Made by a program: the position numbers and the translations under genes. Positions 45,290 through 56,180 of a DNA stretch of 64,000 bases are shown here, in pieces. Each line of letters starts with the position of its first letter. Position 1 is the stretch's first letter. The DNA is from Aquilaria yunnanensis (taxonomy: Eukaryota > Streptophyta > Magnoliopsida > Malvales > Thymelaeaceae): assembly GCA_039654915.1 (NCBI GenBank), contig CM077597.1, positions 92,754,001 through 92,818,000 of the forward strand, written 5' to 3'. Under the pieces are notes generated by a model, which saw only the letters and a program-made list of their open reading frames with translations, had not been told where the DNA came from and made no database searches.

Positions 45290-46204
45290 TTCACGGACAG
45301 ATTCTTGGCCAATTTATCTTCAACTCGATCTCAACCACCGATTCCAAGCCCTTAGGTTGAGGCCTTCCTCTACACTCTATTAATTTTCGACAAATCATCA
45401 ACAAAAGCCTTGATATCTTTACTCGATTTGTTGCTCTTAAGGCCTCATTGTCTTTTTCTTCTTTAGTTGACGATAACAATGAGAAGGATGAAAATTAAGG
45501 TATGCTTAAGTAAATCAGACAGTTATGATGGCTCATGGGTGGCAAGGGATGCTGAATTCTTTTATTTTTTTTATTTTTTCCTTATTTTCATGTCAACAAT
45601 AATACATGGATGGTTTGTGGGCCAAGCGGGGTAGAGGTGGGGCAAGGTAGAGGTGGAGTGGGGTGAGACTAAAAGAACAATGAAAGAATGGGGGTGGAGG
45701 CAGAGTGAAAGGACAGTGGAAGAACGATAAAGGTATAGTAGGCCGGGGTTGGAAGAACGAGGTGAAGGAAGACAGAGTTAGTTGTAATTTCAAGTAACTT
45801 TAGGGGGTAATAGCATTAATGATATAAGTCTAGTAAGTGAAAACAAATTAATTTGGGGCCCTTAACTCCAAATGAACTGGCCCTAAACAGCATCATTCTT
45901 AGTTCTTTTACCTACTTACCTACTTTGGGAAAATGTTAGAAGATTGGAAGCTCCTCAACAAATGGGTGGAAGAGCAACTCGTAAGGGCTTCAGATGTAAA
46001 AAGCACCTCAAGAGTGACAATGAAGATGAGCATCTCTCCGACTGTAGCCTTTACTGACAAAGTGAGCTGCTGCAAAGAAGGTACTTGATTTGATTCTAAA
46101 AACAAAAGAAGAAAGGTTATCAATTCTTGCTCTGTTCGCGAAATTGACCCTATTCACGGGTTTGCTTGTGAACCTTACTCTATATGCTTTTTTGGCTTAT
46201 AATT
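45290..46204. other. Intergenic, with a possible exon relic on the minus strand
   Basis: No gene that I can support. The minus-strand frame 46123-45920 reads ESNQVPSLQQLTLSVKATVG, somewhat like the leucine-rich part of F-box/FBD proteins, but it is too short to call. 45605-45780 is purine-rich (ggtggag-like). Confidence 0.3.
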
Positions 46205-47597
46205 AGGTAAAATCCATTATAGGTCACCTAGTTTATTTTTTTGTCATAAATGGATACCTGAGCTTCATATTATCCTAACGAGGTACCTGACCTCTTATAA
46301 CGCATCCTATTTAAGTACTTCCAGTCAATTTCATAGTTAAATTGGATAAAAAATGATGATGTGGCATTAAAAAAATACTTGAATAAATTTAAAATGACAA
46401 CTTTATTCCTCAAACTATTTTAATCACTAATTCTAACCCTTAAATTTTCACTCAAATCAATTCTACCCCAAAACTCTAATTTTCATCTCTACCACCACCT
46501 CCTAGCCAACCACTAGCAGCTGACCATTGAACCCATAGCCATCCAAATCTTACATATCGTGCCAACTTCGTCGAAGCCGCCGCTGTCCAAACTTAAATTA
46601 GACTTATAGTTCCACCCGATTACGACCTATAAATCGGCATCCTATCCAAAGACGCAATCATTTCTCCAAACTTGCGATTTGGACCAGGATCTTTATGCCT
46701 CGAATACCCGAAGCAAACAGTCACATCCCTCTTCTAGTTTACGTACACCGTGGAGGCTTTGCGTTGTCATTGATTTAATATCCAAATCAAGGTTCGATTG
46801 AGAGCTCCTTTACTTGCTATTCCCGCTCGCTCCCTATCCAAAATGAGTAGCCTGTGACAAATTTGTACCTCTTTTATGCCCACTACCACTAGCTCATCAA
46901 CTGTTACCATGTTTCTCACGCAACTGCAGCCATGCTGCTAGCTTAGCAACCATGACTAGAATAATTGTACAGTAGATTTAGAAGTCCAACAGCGAAATTA
47001 CAACTTTCTGAACTAAAGAATGAACCAGAACAATTGGGTGAGCTTGCCGATGGTGGAGAGACGGATTTAGGGAAGACGGATTCATTGAAAGCCAACCAAA
47101 TTCGCTAATTTGTTGATGAGAAGGGGAGAAGCCATGGCTGATTTGTTGAAACCTAGCCAATTTTGCTAGTTTGTGTATGTGAAGAAGGCATTTTGTGTCA
47201 CAGATTAACTGCTTGCACATTTTTATGTCTTTGAGTTCGGCCAGACATGGAGAAGGGTGGTGGTGATGGCAAGGGGGGGGGGGGGAGATGGAGAAGGGTG
47301 GAGGTGATAGAGAGGAGGGGCAAGTCAAAAATGAGAGCAAAAGTTTGAAAAAAGTGGTTAGTTAGTAAGCTAGAAAAGTTTTGAGGTCATTATGACAAAG
47401 GCAAAGCTTTTAAAGTGCTTTTTCTCCTATAATACTATACTGACGTGTCATTTTCTATCCAAGATAACGGATTCCATCACAAAAAATCAAAAATGAAATG
47501 TTTTAATCACATTAGGGAGGCGCAACAAACAAATTGCAGGTTGAGGTTAGAATTGAAATATAATTAAAAGGTTGGGGTTAACACTTGCAATTTACCC
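46205..47597. mobile_element. Non-autonomous DNA transposon carrying a gene fragment (probable)
   Basis: The left end begins ggtaaaatccattataggtc. The reverse complement of the right end begins gggtaaattgcaagtgttaa. Both are followed by the same kind of low-complexity layout, including a tgatgtggcatt / tgacacgtcagt word 150-180 bp inside. The two ends are only roughly alike, and a clear target duplication was not found. The interior is not repetitive and contains a carboxylesterase-like piece, as in Pack-type elements. A G13 run sits at 47273-47285. Confidence 0.45.
46590..46860 (+). pseudogene. Carboxylesterase (CXE/GID1-like alpha/beta-hydrolase) fragment
   Basis: In shifting frames it reads VPPDYDL, stop, IGILSKDAIISP, then IFMPRIPEANSHIPLLVYVHRGGFALSL. 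In plant CXE enzymes the order is VPP.xDP.TGV.SKDVxxSP, then aRlyxP, then lPllVYxHGGGFc. The oxyanion-hole motif HGGGF appears as HRGGF. The nucleophile elbow and the rest of the hydrolase are absent. Frameshifts and stops make it non-functional; it lies inside the element above. Confidence 0.65.
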
Positions 47598-49627
47598 TTG
47601 AAAAGCATTATAATAGATTGATTTTGATTCGTCTATGCTTACTTCATTTTGTATACTGCATCAAATAGGGATTGTGAACTATGTGTGAGTTGGCAATTAC
47701 ACTTGAAGCTATTGCCTCAAAAATCAACTTGTGTGAAAAAGGTTAGTTTATGTTTATTGTAAGTTCATTGTACATAATGTTTTTTTCTTATTATTTCTAA
47801 AAACATTAAAAAACAAGGCATTTCATGGATTTTAGTACCTTTATTATGCATGATTTTTCTGTTATGCCAATCTACTGTGAGGTCTGTGATTATATTTTCC
47901 TACTTATGTTTTGCTTTTTGTATTTATATGTGTGTTTGGTTGAAAGCTTTAACCAGTACTTTAATTAGTAATGATATCTCATTTCTATTTTGTTTTATAG
48001 TATTCTCTCTTTTATTCAGCAGGATTCATTGTTTGGTTGAATTTTCCCTTTTTATCATTTTCTTTCTTTTATCTACCTATTGAATATTCTCTATGAATTT
48101 ATTTTTTATTATTTTCTTTATTCTTGGCTCTCATCTTATGTTCATTCTTTATAGATTATTTATCCCCATCTTATCTAAGCTTAGTGTTTGGGCTACTGTC
48201 ACTTTTGTTTTACTTGACTTCTCTGTTAAGTCAGCCTATTCCAAGGTTAGTAATTATATCTTCTATGCTCACGCTTTACTTTTTTTTTACATATATATGA
48301 CTGTTTTATAGAAAAGTTACACCTGTATTCTAATTAATGTTTATGCATCATATACTGTGCATGTGTTTGTATCTCAACTAATATTATTCCTTTTATCATT
48401 ATGAGTTAACATTTTAGTTATTTTTAAAATAATTTTCACAATAATTATAATCTTGTTGTCTTTTTAATTTGCCTGCTACATAAGTTCTATCTGTTTGATT
48501 GGTTTCCTGGTTTTTTTTACCCTGTTCATTTTTTTGGACTTATCTGTTATTATCTATAAATCTAACTCCATATTTTTTAGCCTGCATGTTCTAAACCTTC
48601 CTCATTTTGCCTTCTTCTATTTTTTTTTTATTATTGTTGACTTTAACCTTATGTTCATTGTTTGTAACATCATTTGTCCCTTTCTCATTCAAGCTAATGT
48701 TTTAGTTATTGTTACTTTTTTTTTTAACTTGACTTTTATAAAGTTAACTATTGAAAGGCAATTGATTATGTCTTTCTTTACTGTGCTCTACCTTTTATAC
48801 ATGTACATACGTGTTAGCAAACTACTTTGATCAATGTATACTTGGTGTTGATGTATGATTCCTATATTAGCTTTAGGTTCTCTCTTGCTTTTTTCCGCCT
48901 TAATTCTATGTCATTGTTGCTTATGATTTTATGTTCATTTGATTTTGCAATATTTTTTTAAATTTTTTTTATTGTGAATCATGTCTTATGTTATTTGATC
49001 AGGTCAGTCTTTCTAAGTTTGGTTATGTCTGCTACTACCTGACCCTTACGTTTTCCATGTGGTATGTTATTTGTTCGTTCTTAATGCCTATATTTGTGGA
49101 ACAGAATAAATACAATATTGCTTAAGTGCAACTTCACATTAACATTATACACTACTACATTTTACTATGAATAATCTATGTTGCGAAGCCTTTTTTGTGT
49201 CGGGTTTGAACCTAGATGAGCTTTGGCTACAAAAATTTAAGGTCCTGATGTTTGCATTTTATGGTGATTATATTTATAGTTATGAGTTGTAGCAATTTTT
49301 TGTTTTTTAGGAAGAGGACAATGGGCAAAGGCTAGGCGTAGTGACAAGTGAGTTTAATGGGTCATTTTTAACACCTACTGAATTCCCATTTTAGGTAAGT
49401 TCTTGACTTTCTCTTAGCTTTTGACCTTCATTTTTTTTAATTTTAGAATCCTAAGTTGTCATTAAGTTGACTTTCATTTTAAGAAAATTGATTGGGTAAA
49501 GTGGACTATAAAATTTTCAATGGAATTTTTGTTGTTGGCAATAGGTAAAGGAAATGCTAATTATAGGTAATTTTTCATTCTCCTTTCCCTTGAGCTTCGT
49601 GCCTAGTTTGAAGTTTCAAATTTTATA
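47598..49627. other. T-rich, intron-like sequence
   Basis: Plus strand strongly T-rich with possible short exons, e.g. LEAIASKINLCEK before a gttagt donor near 47740 and EEDNGQRLGVVTSEFNG near 49312. These may be exons of a decayed gene read on the plus strand. I recognise no family. The Phe/Leu-rich ORFs at 47850-48830 come from T runs. Confidence 0.3.
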
Positions 49628-49862
49628 CTCCTTTTGTCTCAAATTATTTGCACCATTCACTTTCCAACAATTAATCTATGATTTTTTATTTCCAATATAA
49701 TGGTATATAAATGAAAAACTTTTATATATGAATAATAAATCAGGACCTGTAGTTTCTAAAGATATTTTTTAAAATATTGTTCTAACAAACAATAATATAA
49801 ATAAATATAAGTTAAAGTATTAAAAAAAGTCAAATAGAGCAAATATATTGGGACTGAGGAAG
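49628..49862. mobile_element. Stowaway-like MITE, copy 2
   Basis: 235 bp, ends ctccttttgtctcaa and gactgaggaag, flanked by TA (49626-49627, 49863-49864). It is the reverse-orientation sister of 3047-3276: atttgcaccattcactttcc here corresponds to the complement of the right side of copy 1. Confidence 0.8.
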
Positions 49863-49864
49863 TA

Positions 49865-50610
49865 TCAGATTAGATTTATTTTAGAGTCATTTCTTTCCCT
49901 ATTTTCATCAAGGTTACGCATCGTTTCCTTTCATTTACTGGTATATAAAATAGGTAAGGTAAAGTTGAAAAGTGGAGGTGGAGTACTTGCGAGATTGCTC
50001 GAGATGTTAGAAACCAAGTAAGTCCTTCACATTTTTATTACATATTAAGTTGGGTTTCTTTGCATTGGTGCTTTGTGTTTGCTAACTTACGAGATGAATA
50101 AAAGAAAAGAAATTAAATCCTCTTCATTGTTACGATTAGCTTTATCTGAAATGGAGTTTAGACAGTTTTGATATAAAAAATAATTATGATTTCAAGTATA
50201 GCCTAAATATTATATAAGAGAATCAAATATTAGTAACCATGAACAATTCTAAAATCGCTACTTTTAATAAATAATTGCATGTACTTCATTTTGCACACAT
50301 AAAACTTAATGACGATGGTTCTTGAAATTAAAACAAGCATACCCTACAACTTAAACTGATTGTAGGACTTCTTCAATAATTAAATAGTCTTAGACTATGG
50401 TAACATATGTTGTTGGATAACTTATGAGTGTTGTGTTCAACCTCTATACCACTATAATGAAACCCGCCGCCACGATTGAGTGAATAAACTTCGTTATATT
50501 CTAATTATGAAACAAAGAACACTCTTTATTGAATAGTGCAGATGGTGCCGTCCTCAGGAGAATAGTGGCAGCTTGGCCCAGCCTTTTAACGACATCGTTC
50601 GGCTCTTTTA
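49865..50610. other. Intergenic, no gene seen
   Basis: AT-rich; one short coding-like phrase (GKVKLKSGGGVLARLLEMLETK, about 49962-50030) ending at a gtaagt donor may be an exon relic. Not recognised. Confidence 0.3.
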
Positions 50611-50624
50611 AACTTTTGCTTACC

Positions 50625-50765
50625 TTCAAAAGAGGGACCTTCTTCCCGTCTTTCCATTGCACTTTCACTTCCAAATCCTTCTCAGCTTCAAATCGCAGCC
50701 AGTGCCAGCGAGCTTCTTTCTCGGTCAGCTCCGCCTTCGACCCAATTCCTGCATTGCTCCTTCCT
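50625..50765 (-). pseudogene. Unrecognised exon-like segment
   Basis: The minus strand is open with normal protein composition: AGIGSKAELTEKEARWHWLR, then FEAEKDLEVKVQWKDGKKVP and LLK, directly followed by a gtaagc donor. A cag acceptor precedes it (..gagcaatgcag). No ATG lies in frame. It reads like an internal exon of a soluble Lys/Glu-rich protein. I cannot name the family, and the neighbouring exons were not found. Confidence 0.4.
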
Positions 50766-51730
50766 TCATATAGTTTTTATTATTTTAAAAAAATTATTGG
50801 AATATGCAGGGGCCATTGATTTTGTAGGTTATTGCTTCCCTCATATAGTTTTGATTCTTGCATCTATACTGGCAGATTTTTGTGCATCTGTAGGTGGTAG
50901 TTTTATTTGTGTAGGCCCCCGGGGGGGGGGGGGATGTACTTCCATTTCCCCTATATGGAAAAGAGTGAAAAAAAATAGATTATGGTAGAGTGAGCTGTTT
51001 GCTTAAGTAATTTTTTAATTTTCAAAGCAAGAGGAGTTGATGACAATCTTAATGGTTTCATTTGAATTGGTTAATAGAATAAGCTCTTATCATTTTTGCT
51101 CTCAATCTATCATCTTACCATCCTCTAAGTGGCATTCCTTTGGTTGTTTTCCATTTGTTATCTTTAATACTCTTTTGATAATATATAAGCATGTCTTCAA
51201 TTGACTATTCTGTGTGTTTGTCTGCAAGGTGTTTGTTTCTTTCGCAATTTTTTTTCTCTTTTATTTTAATTCACAATTTCTTTGTTGATTTTGAATTTGA
51301 TGGTTGCATTTTCTTGTCTTGGTTATGATCATAGATCACCTTCAGCTGGGAAAGGCATATGAATTTTTAGCTATGCATGTGTGCCGCCCAGGTGGTAGAG
51401 CTTATCATTCTTTTAAAATTTTTTCCTTCTAATTGTTTCTGCTTCTCTGTGTCAGTGTTTTTTGATATTCACAAAAAAAAAAGAAAAAATGTAATTTGGG
51501 AATGGATTTTGATTTTGGGTTGCAAGTTTTTGGTTTAAAAAATGTTGATTATCCAGGTCCAGAAGACAAAAAAATATTTACCGAGAGTCTAGATTTTTCC
51601 ATTATGTTTGTTTTTACCTTAATTTTAAATAGATCACATATAAATCTTTTGTCTAATCATTATTTAGGGTTTATAGTTTGTAGATATATTTGTGCTCGAG
51701 GATTTATATTGGCTGTATTGCAGCTAATGT
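50766..51730. other. Intergenic with a G13 run
   Basis: CCCCC then thirteen G at 50916-50933 is the only striking feature. Otherwise T-rich, intron-like, with no named exon. Confidence 0.4.
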
Positions 51731-51795
51731 TATCCCCCCGCAACACGCAGGCCTCATGAACATCATTCTTTCTATATATTAAAGAGTGCAGGCTG
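51731..51795. mobile_element. Possible Helitron termini
   Basis: ccccccgcaacacgcagg at 51734-51751 resembles the GC hairpin near Helitron 3' ends, but no CTRR follows at the right distance. tctatatattaaagagtgca (51771-51790) resembles a plant Helitron 5' end; the preceding base is T, not the expected A. Suggestive only; offered because shuffled gene fragments follow. Confidence 0.2.
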
Positions 51796-52558
51796 ATTTG
51801 CTGTATGATGAACAGTACCTAAATGACCTTTTTGGGAGGGGAGGTTAGTTTTGGTAATGGCTAAACCCCTGCTCTAGTTCTTCATCTTTTGGTACGTGTT
51901 CGTTGGGTTCTGTAACTTTCTCATGTGACAACCGGGCCTCTGAATTTCAATGCACGCACACGGAAATGCAGTCGTTTTGTTTTCCCTAAACTCTACTTTC
52001 GGTGTCAGCATTTTCCTTCTCTTGCCCGAAGAACCCAAACCTGCGGCAAATTCGATTTCCTTTGCTGTTTGCTCACCTCTCGCTGTTGTGCTCCTCGCTG
52101 CCTCCTTATGAAGCAGACAACAAGCAGCGAGGGATCGACTGCAGATTGGTCAGCCAGCATCGCCCCTCCGATGTGTTGGTTAGAATAGCAACCTTAGTAA
52201 GCAAGAAACAACAGAGAACGCAATGCAATTTTTTATTTCATCAGTAACAGCCTGTTTATAGGCTGAGTTCAGTAACGTAAACTAACAAACTTTGCTAGAA
52301 AGCAGGAAACAAGTTTCAGTAACTTAAGGCCTATAGACTCGGATATCAGCAACTACTCCTACTGTCTTCAATGCTGACTTGGACTCTATTCCTCCTTGTG
52401 CCACGCTGGATTACTCACATCAACACGATGATCATATCGAGTTCTTCTGGCACCATGCAGGTCTTGCATCAGCCGTTTAGAACTCACTATTGCTCTCATA
52501 GATCACCTCTCTAAAAAAGTTTGTTACTATTTCAAATACAATTAGATAGAAAATGTCA
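51796..52558. other. Unassigned, moderately GC-rich
   Basis: 51925-52190 has higher GC and an open frame rich in Cys/Arg/Ser without a recognised domain. 52190-52558 precedes the GH5 fragment and includes its decayed intron 1 on the minus strand. Confidence 0.35.
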
Positions 52559-52954
52559 CCTGGAAAGCTTTGATGAATGGAAGATAAATGATGGAGGGTT
52601 GTTGGACTGGATTTCAGAGATTGATTCAAGCAAGCTGAGGCTCTTGAAAGACTTTCTGATTGTGAGACTGGCAAATGTATTATTGGTGATCAAATGGAGC
52701 GGCCAAGTGCGCCAGACGTAATTGAAACCTGGCGCTGTTATCCGCTTGGCGATGGCATCTACCGGCTGCTTGCTCAGCCCCTCCGCCACCATGGCCTCAA
52801 GTTGCGACACCCAGTTCATGCACACTAGCTTCATGCACTGCCCTTTCTCATCCGTGATCCGCTGCGAGTCGGTGTATAGAGGGAGAGAGATGGTGGTGGA
52901 AGTGAACAAGAGCAGAAGGCATGTGGCAGAGAATGGAATATTGAGCCTTCCCAT
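52559..52954 (-). pseudogene. Glycoside hydrolase family 5 (cellulase-like) exon 1 fragment
   Basis: The minus strand starts with a signal peptide, MGRLNIPFSATCLLLLFTST, then PLYTDSQRITDEKGQCMKLV, CMNWVSQLEAMVAEGLSKQP and VDAIAKRI, then NYVWRTWPLHLITNNTFASL. This is the N-terminal part of plant secreted GH5 proteins (family pattern: l.c.NW..HLepvvaEGLs.qp, v.ltWPl.l.tn.tla). A one-base shift after SNN moves PSIIYLPFIKAFQ out of frame; that phrase ends at a gtgaca donor, so exon 1 plus part of an intron is present. Catalytic exons are absent. It adjoins the LEO1 fragment on the other strand. Confidence 0.8.
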
Positions 52955-53009
52955 GTGTAGGAAAATACTCTGAAAATTGTTCTCAATTGAGCATGTTTGT
53001 GTTGTTGCT

Positions 53010-53232
53010 TTGTAGGATGAAGCTGAGGGGGAATGATCCCTGAAGGTGAAGCTGAAGGGGAGGCACATGGAGAAGCAGAAGTGGAGAGCGAAGGTGACTT
53101 ACATGCTCTAGAATCTGATCGTAGAGAAAGTGAGGGTGCAAGAGAGCAAAGCTCCCGAGAAGTATAAGCTATTCGCTTAGAAAATAATATTGTGCGCTGG
53201 AGGGTTGTTAAAAATCCAAATGGAACATCTGT
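53010..53232 (+). pseudogene. LEO1/VIP4 (Paf1 complex) exon fragments
   Basis: Acidic low-complexity GEAEGEAHGEAEVESEGDLH, ALESDRRESEGAREQSSREV, then a stop, then AIRLENNIVRWRVVKNPNGT followed by a gtatgt donor. The last phrase is the opening of the LEO1 core domain (RLENNIVRWR in plants and animals), and the acidic part fits the plant LEO1/VIP4 N-terminus. The coding region between the two is missing, so two separate pieces are joined. LEO1 belongs to the Paf1 transcription-elongation complex; this copy cannot make it. Confidence 0.75.
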
Positions 53233-55115
53233 ATGTCATGCCCTCTATTTTCATTCAGTTCTTTTAAGATCCAGTCCATGTTTTCTGATAGAATTTGGGT
53301 AATTTGTCAATTAAACATTATGGAGCAATGCTCATTTGCTTTCTATTTTTGTTTGCCCCCTGGACAAGTGACTTGAAAATATTTTGGTGTCATTACCCTA
53401 CCAATCATCGCGGGGTGCTTTTTTGTCTTTCTTTGTGACCCCAATTAGAAACTAAGAAGTGCAATTTTAGCAGTTACTTTTGTTGAATGCATTTAATTGA
53501 CAATGGGGCAGTAGAGCTTTGGGCATGATCCCACGGTAGAAATGAGCTCTTCATTTCACAGGTAACAACTCAATCCATGCATTTGTGCGTTCAATAAATT
53601 GGTTAGCTAAGCCTATTAGGTTAACTTTTTGTGAACATCAAGCAAATCAAACCGAGAGGGAGAAGCTGCAAAAATAGTGACTAAGGGAGCAAGAGCAGAT
53701 CAAGGGCAATACTCTTACAACCTATATTTCCTGATGTGGATATGCCATAAATCACCAGTTCTATTTTTTTTTTTTAAAAAAATATATATTTTTTCCTTCT
53801 TTGTGTACCTGATGAACATATTGAAATTACTTGTGGTCACCAGGGTGAGACAAGTCACAAACAAGTTATCCAGGTTTGTGAAAGCCTTCCCTTTCTGTGA
53901 TTCTGCTACATCTTCTATTTTTTCTTAGTCGATGATCTGTTTATCTATCGCTGATCTAATTGATGGGTCTTAAATTCCTGATTAAGTTTTTCTTTTTGTT
54001 TCCTTATGTCACTATCAATTCATTGTATGAAGCGGTAAGCTTTTCATTTTAGCCGTTTATGAAGCCTATTAATTGATGAGTAATCTTACGTAGGGTGCTT
54101 AAGTGATAGTGATGTGATCATGTTTGCTGAATATATGTTCAAGTGTGCAAATACTTATAAGAAGCTATGAGAAAAAAGCCAAACAGTTGTTTTGACTCTG
54201 TCCTAATGGTGGGAGAGATTGCTACCTCACTCATTATTTTCCTACAAGATATGTAATTGAAATCTTAGATGAAGGCTCTGATTGAGAATAATAAATCCAT
54301 CAAGTAAAACATCTTGAGAATTAGTTATAATCGGTTCACTGACCGTTTGGACCGTATCTGTACTTTTTCTTATGCTTTTTGCTCATGATCTAAAGTTTGA
54401 TATGTTTTGTTGGCATAAGGGCTCATGCATCTGTAAGACTCTTTATATTCTCAAACAACCAGAGTTATTGCCGTTTGTTTTTCCCTGCTTACGAACTACC
54501 CTCATGTATCCATGAGTTGCTTGGATACTTGAAAATGAGAAATCTATATTTCTCTTTTGGTTGCCTCATTGGGTTCGATACCATTAGTTTATTTATGAAA
54601 ATAGTTTTAATCACTTTAACATAGGTAAGTGATGGTAATTGAGCAACTTGCACTATACAGTATACACATTGCATCATCATGCTTTGAAATTATCCTGCTG
54701 TGAAGTGCTGGCTACAAACCTAGTGGTTGACAAAATTCTGAAATTTTCGCTACCCAAATGTTTTTTAACTTCTTTTTCTTTATTAGTGTGTTTTGTGTAG
54801 TTTCTGTGTCACGCGATACTAAATTTGGATTTTAACACTCTTCAAATCAGATTCTATACTTGTATGAAGGAGGAAGCAACAGAGGAATCTCAAGGCAAGG
54901 AACAGTGCTCAATTTTTATGCATCCTTTGTGGTTAAGAGTGCTCAATCTATTTTTTTGCAACTTGCTTCTAAATAAATTGAGGTGTTTTATCTACTAGTA
55001 GTATTTTGTAAGAATAGGAACCCATTTTCTGTTATAGCTTTAGAATAGATAATGCAAATTCTCTGCTAGGTTTGAGTTCACTAAGATGAAGGAACTTTCA
55101 TTTTTATGCAGTCAT
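53233..55115. other. Intron-like sequence between gene relics
   Basis: No exon I can name. The phrase at 53650-53730 (EREKLQK, then TKGARADQGQYSYN) and the stretch 54840-54905 have coding-like composition. Donor- and acceptor-like words are frequent. It may contain decayed LEO1 or RPT5 introns. Confidence 0.3.
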
Positions 55116-56180
55116 GTGCTAGAGTTTTAGCAAAATTTGTACATAATGCTTTTCAGATTGCAAAAGAGAAGTCAGCCTAATGTTATTTTTATTTGTGAGA
55201 TCGATGCAATTGGTTATAAACGTTTTGACAAGTGTGTTATGATTTTTATTTCTTCCATTCTATGCTGCTCTGCATGCCAGCACATTTAAAAGAAGGATCT
55301 GTTTCAATGAGATAGCTACTAATTAGTAATCTGATACTCATGGATTGTAGTGAAGCGAGTATCGGAAATAGGGAGGTCGAAAGAACAATGTTGGAGGAGT
55401 TGCTAAGCCAGCTTGATGGCTTCAGCAGTGTTGACAACATCAAGGTATGGCAATGCCTCGTGAAAGTTCTGATTGGTTTTATGTTTTTCAAAACCTAGCT
55501 TCCTCTACATGGGAAAATAACTGATCCATACCTGTTTCAATTTGTTAATACCATGTATTGTAGGTAATTGCAGCAGCCAATCATGTTGGTATTCTAGATC
55601 CTGAGATTATGTGTTCTGGCTGATTAGATCACAAGATTGTGTTTCCACATCCTAGTGAAGAAGCAAGGGCTCAGATTTTGCTGGTATCTCCTACTTATTC
55701 CTTTAAGTTGTTGATCTGATGTACATACTACTGCACACATTCCAAAGTTTGATCATAGTGTACTCATTCGTATGCATATTTTGGTAAATTGAACAGATCC
55801 ACTCAAGGAAGATGAATGTTCACCTGGATGTGAATTTCAAAGAACTTGCTCAAAGAACCGGCGATTTCAATGGTGCACAATGGAAAATATGTTTGCGTTG
55901 AAGCTGGTGTGGTGGCTCTTGGACGTGGTGCAGCCGAGGTGCTCTTCCTCACCAACTATATAAAACCCTTGATGAAATATTTGTCTTTGGATTTCAAATC
56001 TACGTATTTGTCATTGAAGTTTCCAAATGCAACATATAACTGCCTAGATAGTTGTCAGCTGATCATGCTAATTCCCTCTGGTGCTAAAATTTTGCATGGT
56101 GCATTTGTAGGTTAACCATGAGGATTTCAATGAAATTGTGATTCAAGTTCAGGCTAAGAAGAAAGCAAATGCTTAACTTT
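55115..56180 (+). pseudogene. RPT5: 26S proteasome regulatory ATPase RPT5 pseudogene, 3' half with introns
   Basis: Exons in order: AKFVHNAFQIAKEK and EIDAIGYKRFD (about 55120-55240, Walker B region); NREVERTMLEELLSQLDGFS (about 55355-55445, then a gtatgg donor); VIAAANHVGILDPEIMCSG, stop, LDHKIVFPHPSEEARAQILL (55563-55683; the stop replaces the Arg of SGRLDRK); [20 protein letters not shown] and TGDFNGAQ with a frameshift before VCVEAG (55797-55935); VNHEDFNEIVIQVQAKKKAN and a stop (56111-56176). This is RPT5-specific (HSRKMNV, QVQAKKK). The Walker A half is missing. Introns and a 3' UTR are kept, so it is a DNA copy, not a processed one. Confidence 0.9.

Noticed and set aside
47850..48830. 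Phe/Leu-rich ORFs resembling membrane proteins
   Set aside because: They follow from T-rich intron-like DNA; no conserved motif, and stops are avoided only by composition.
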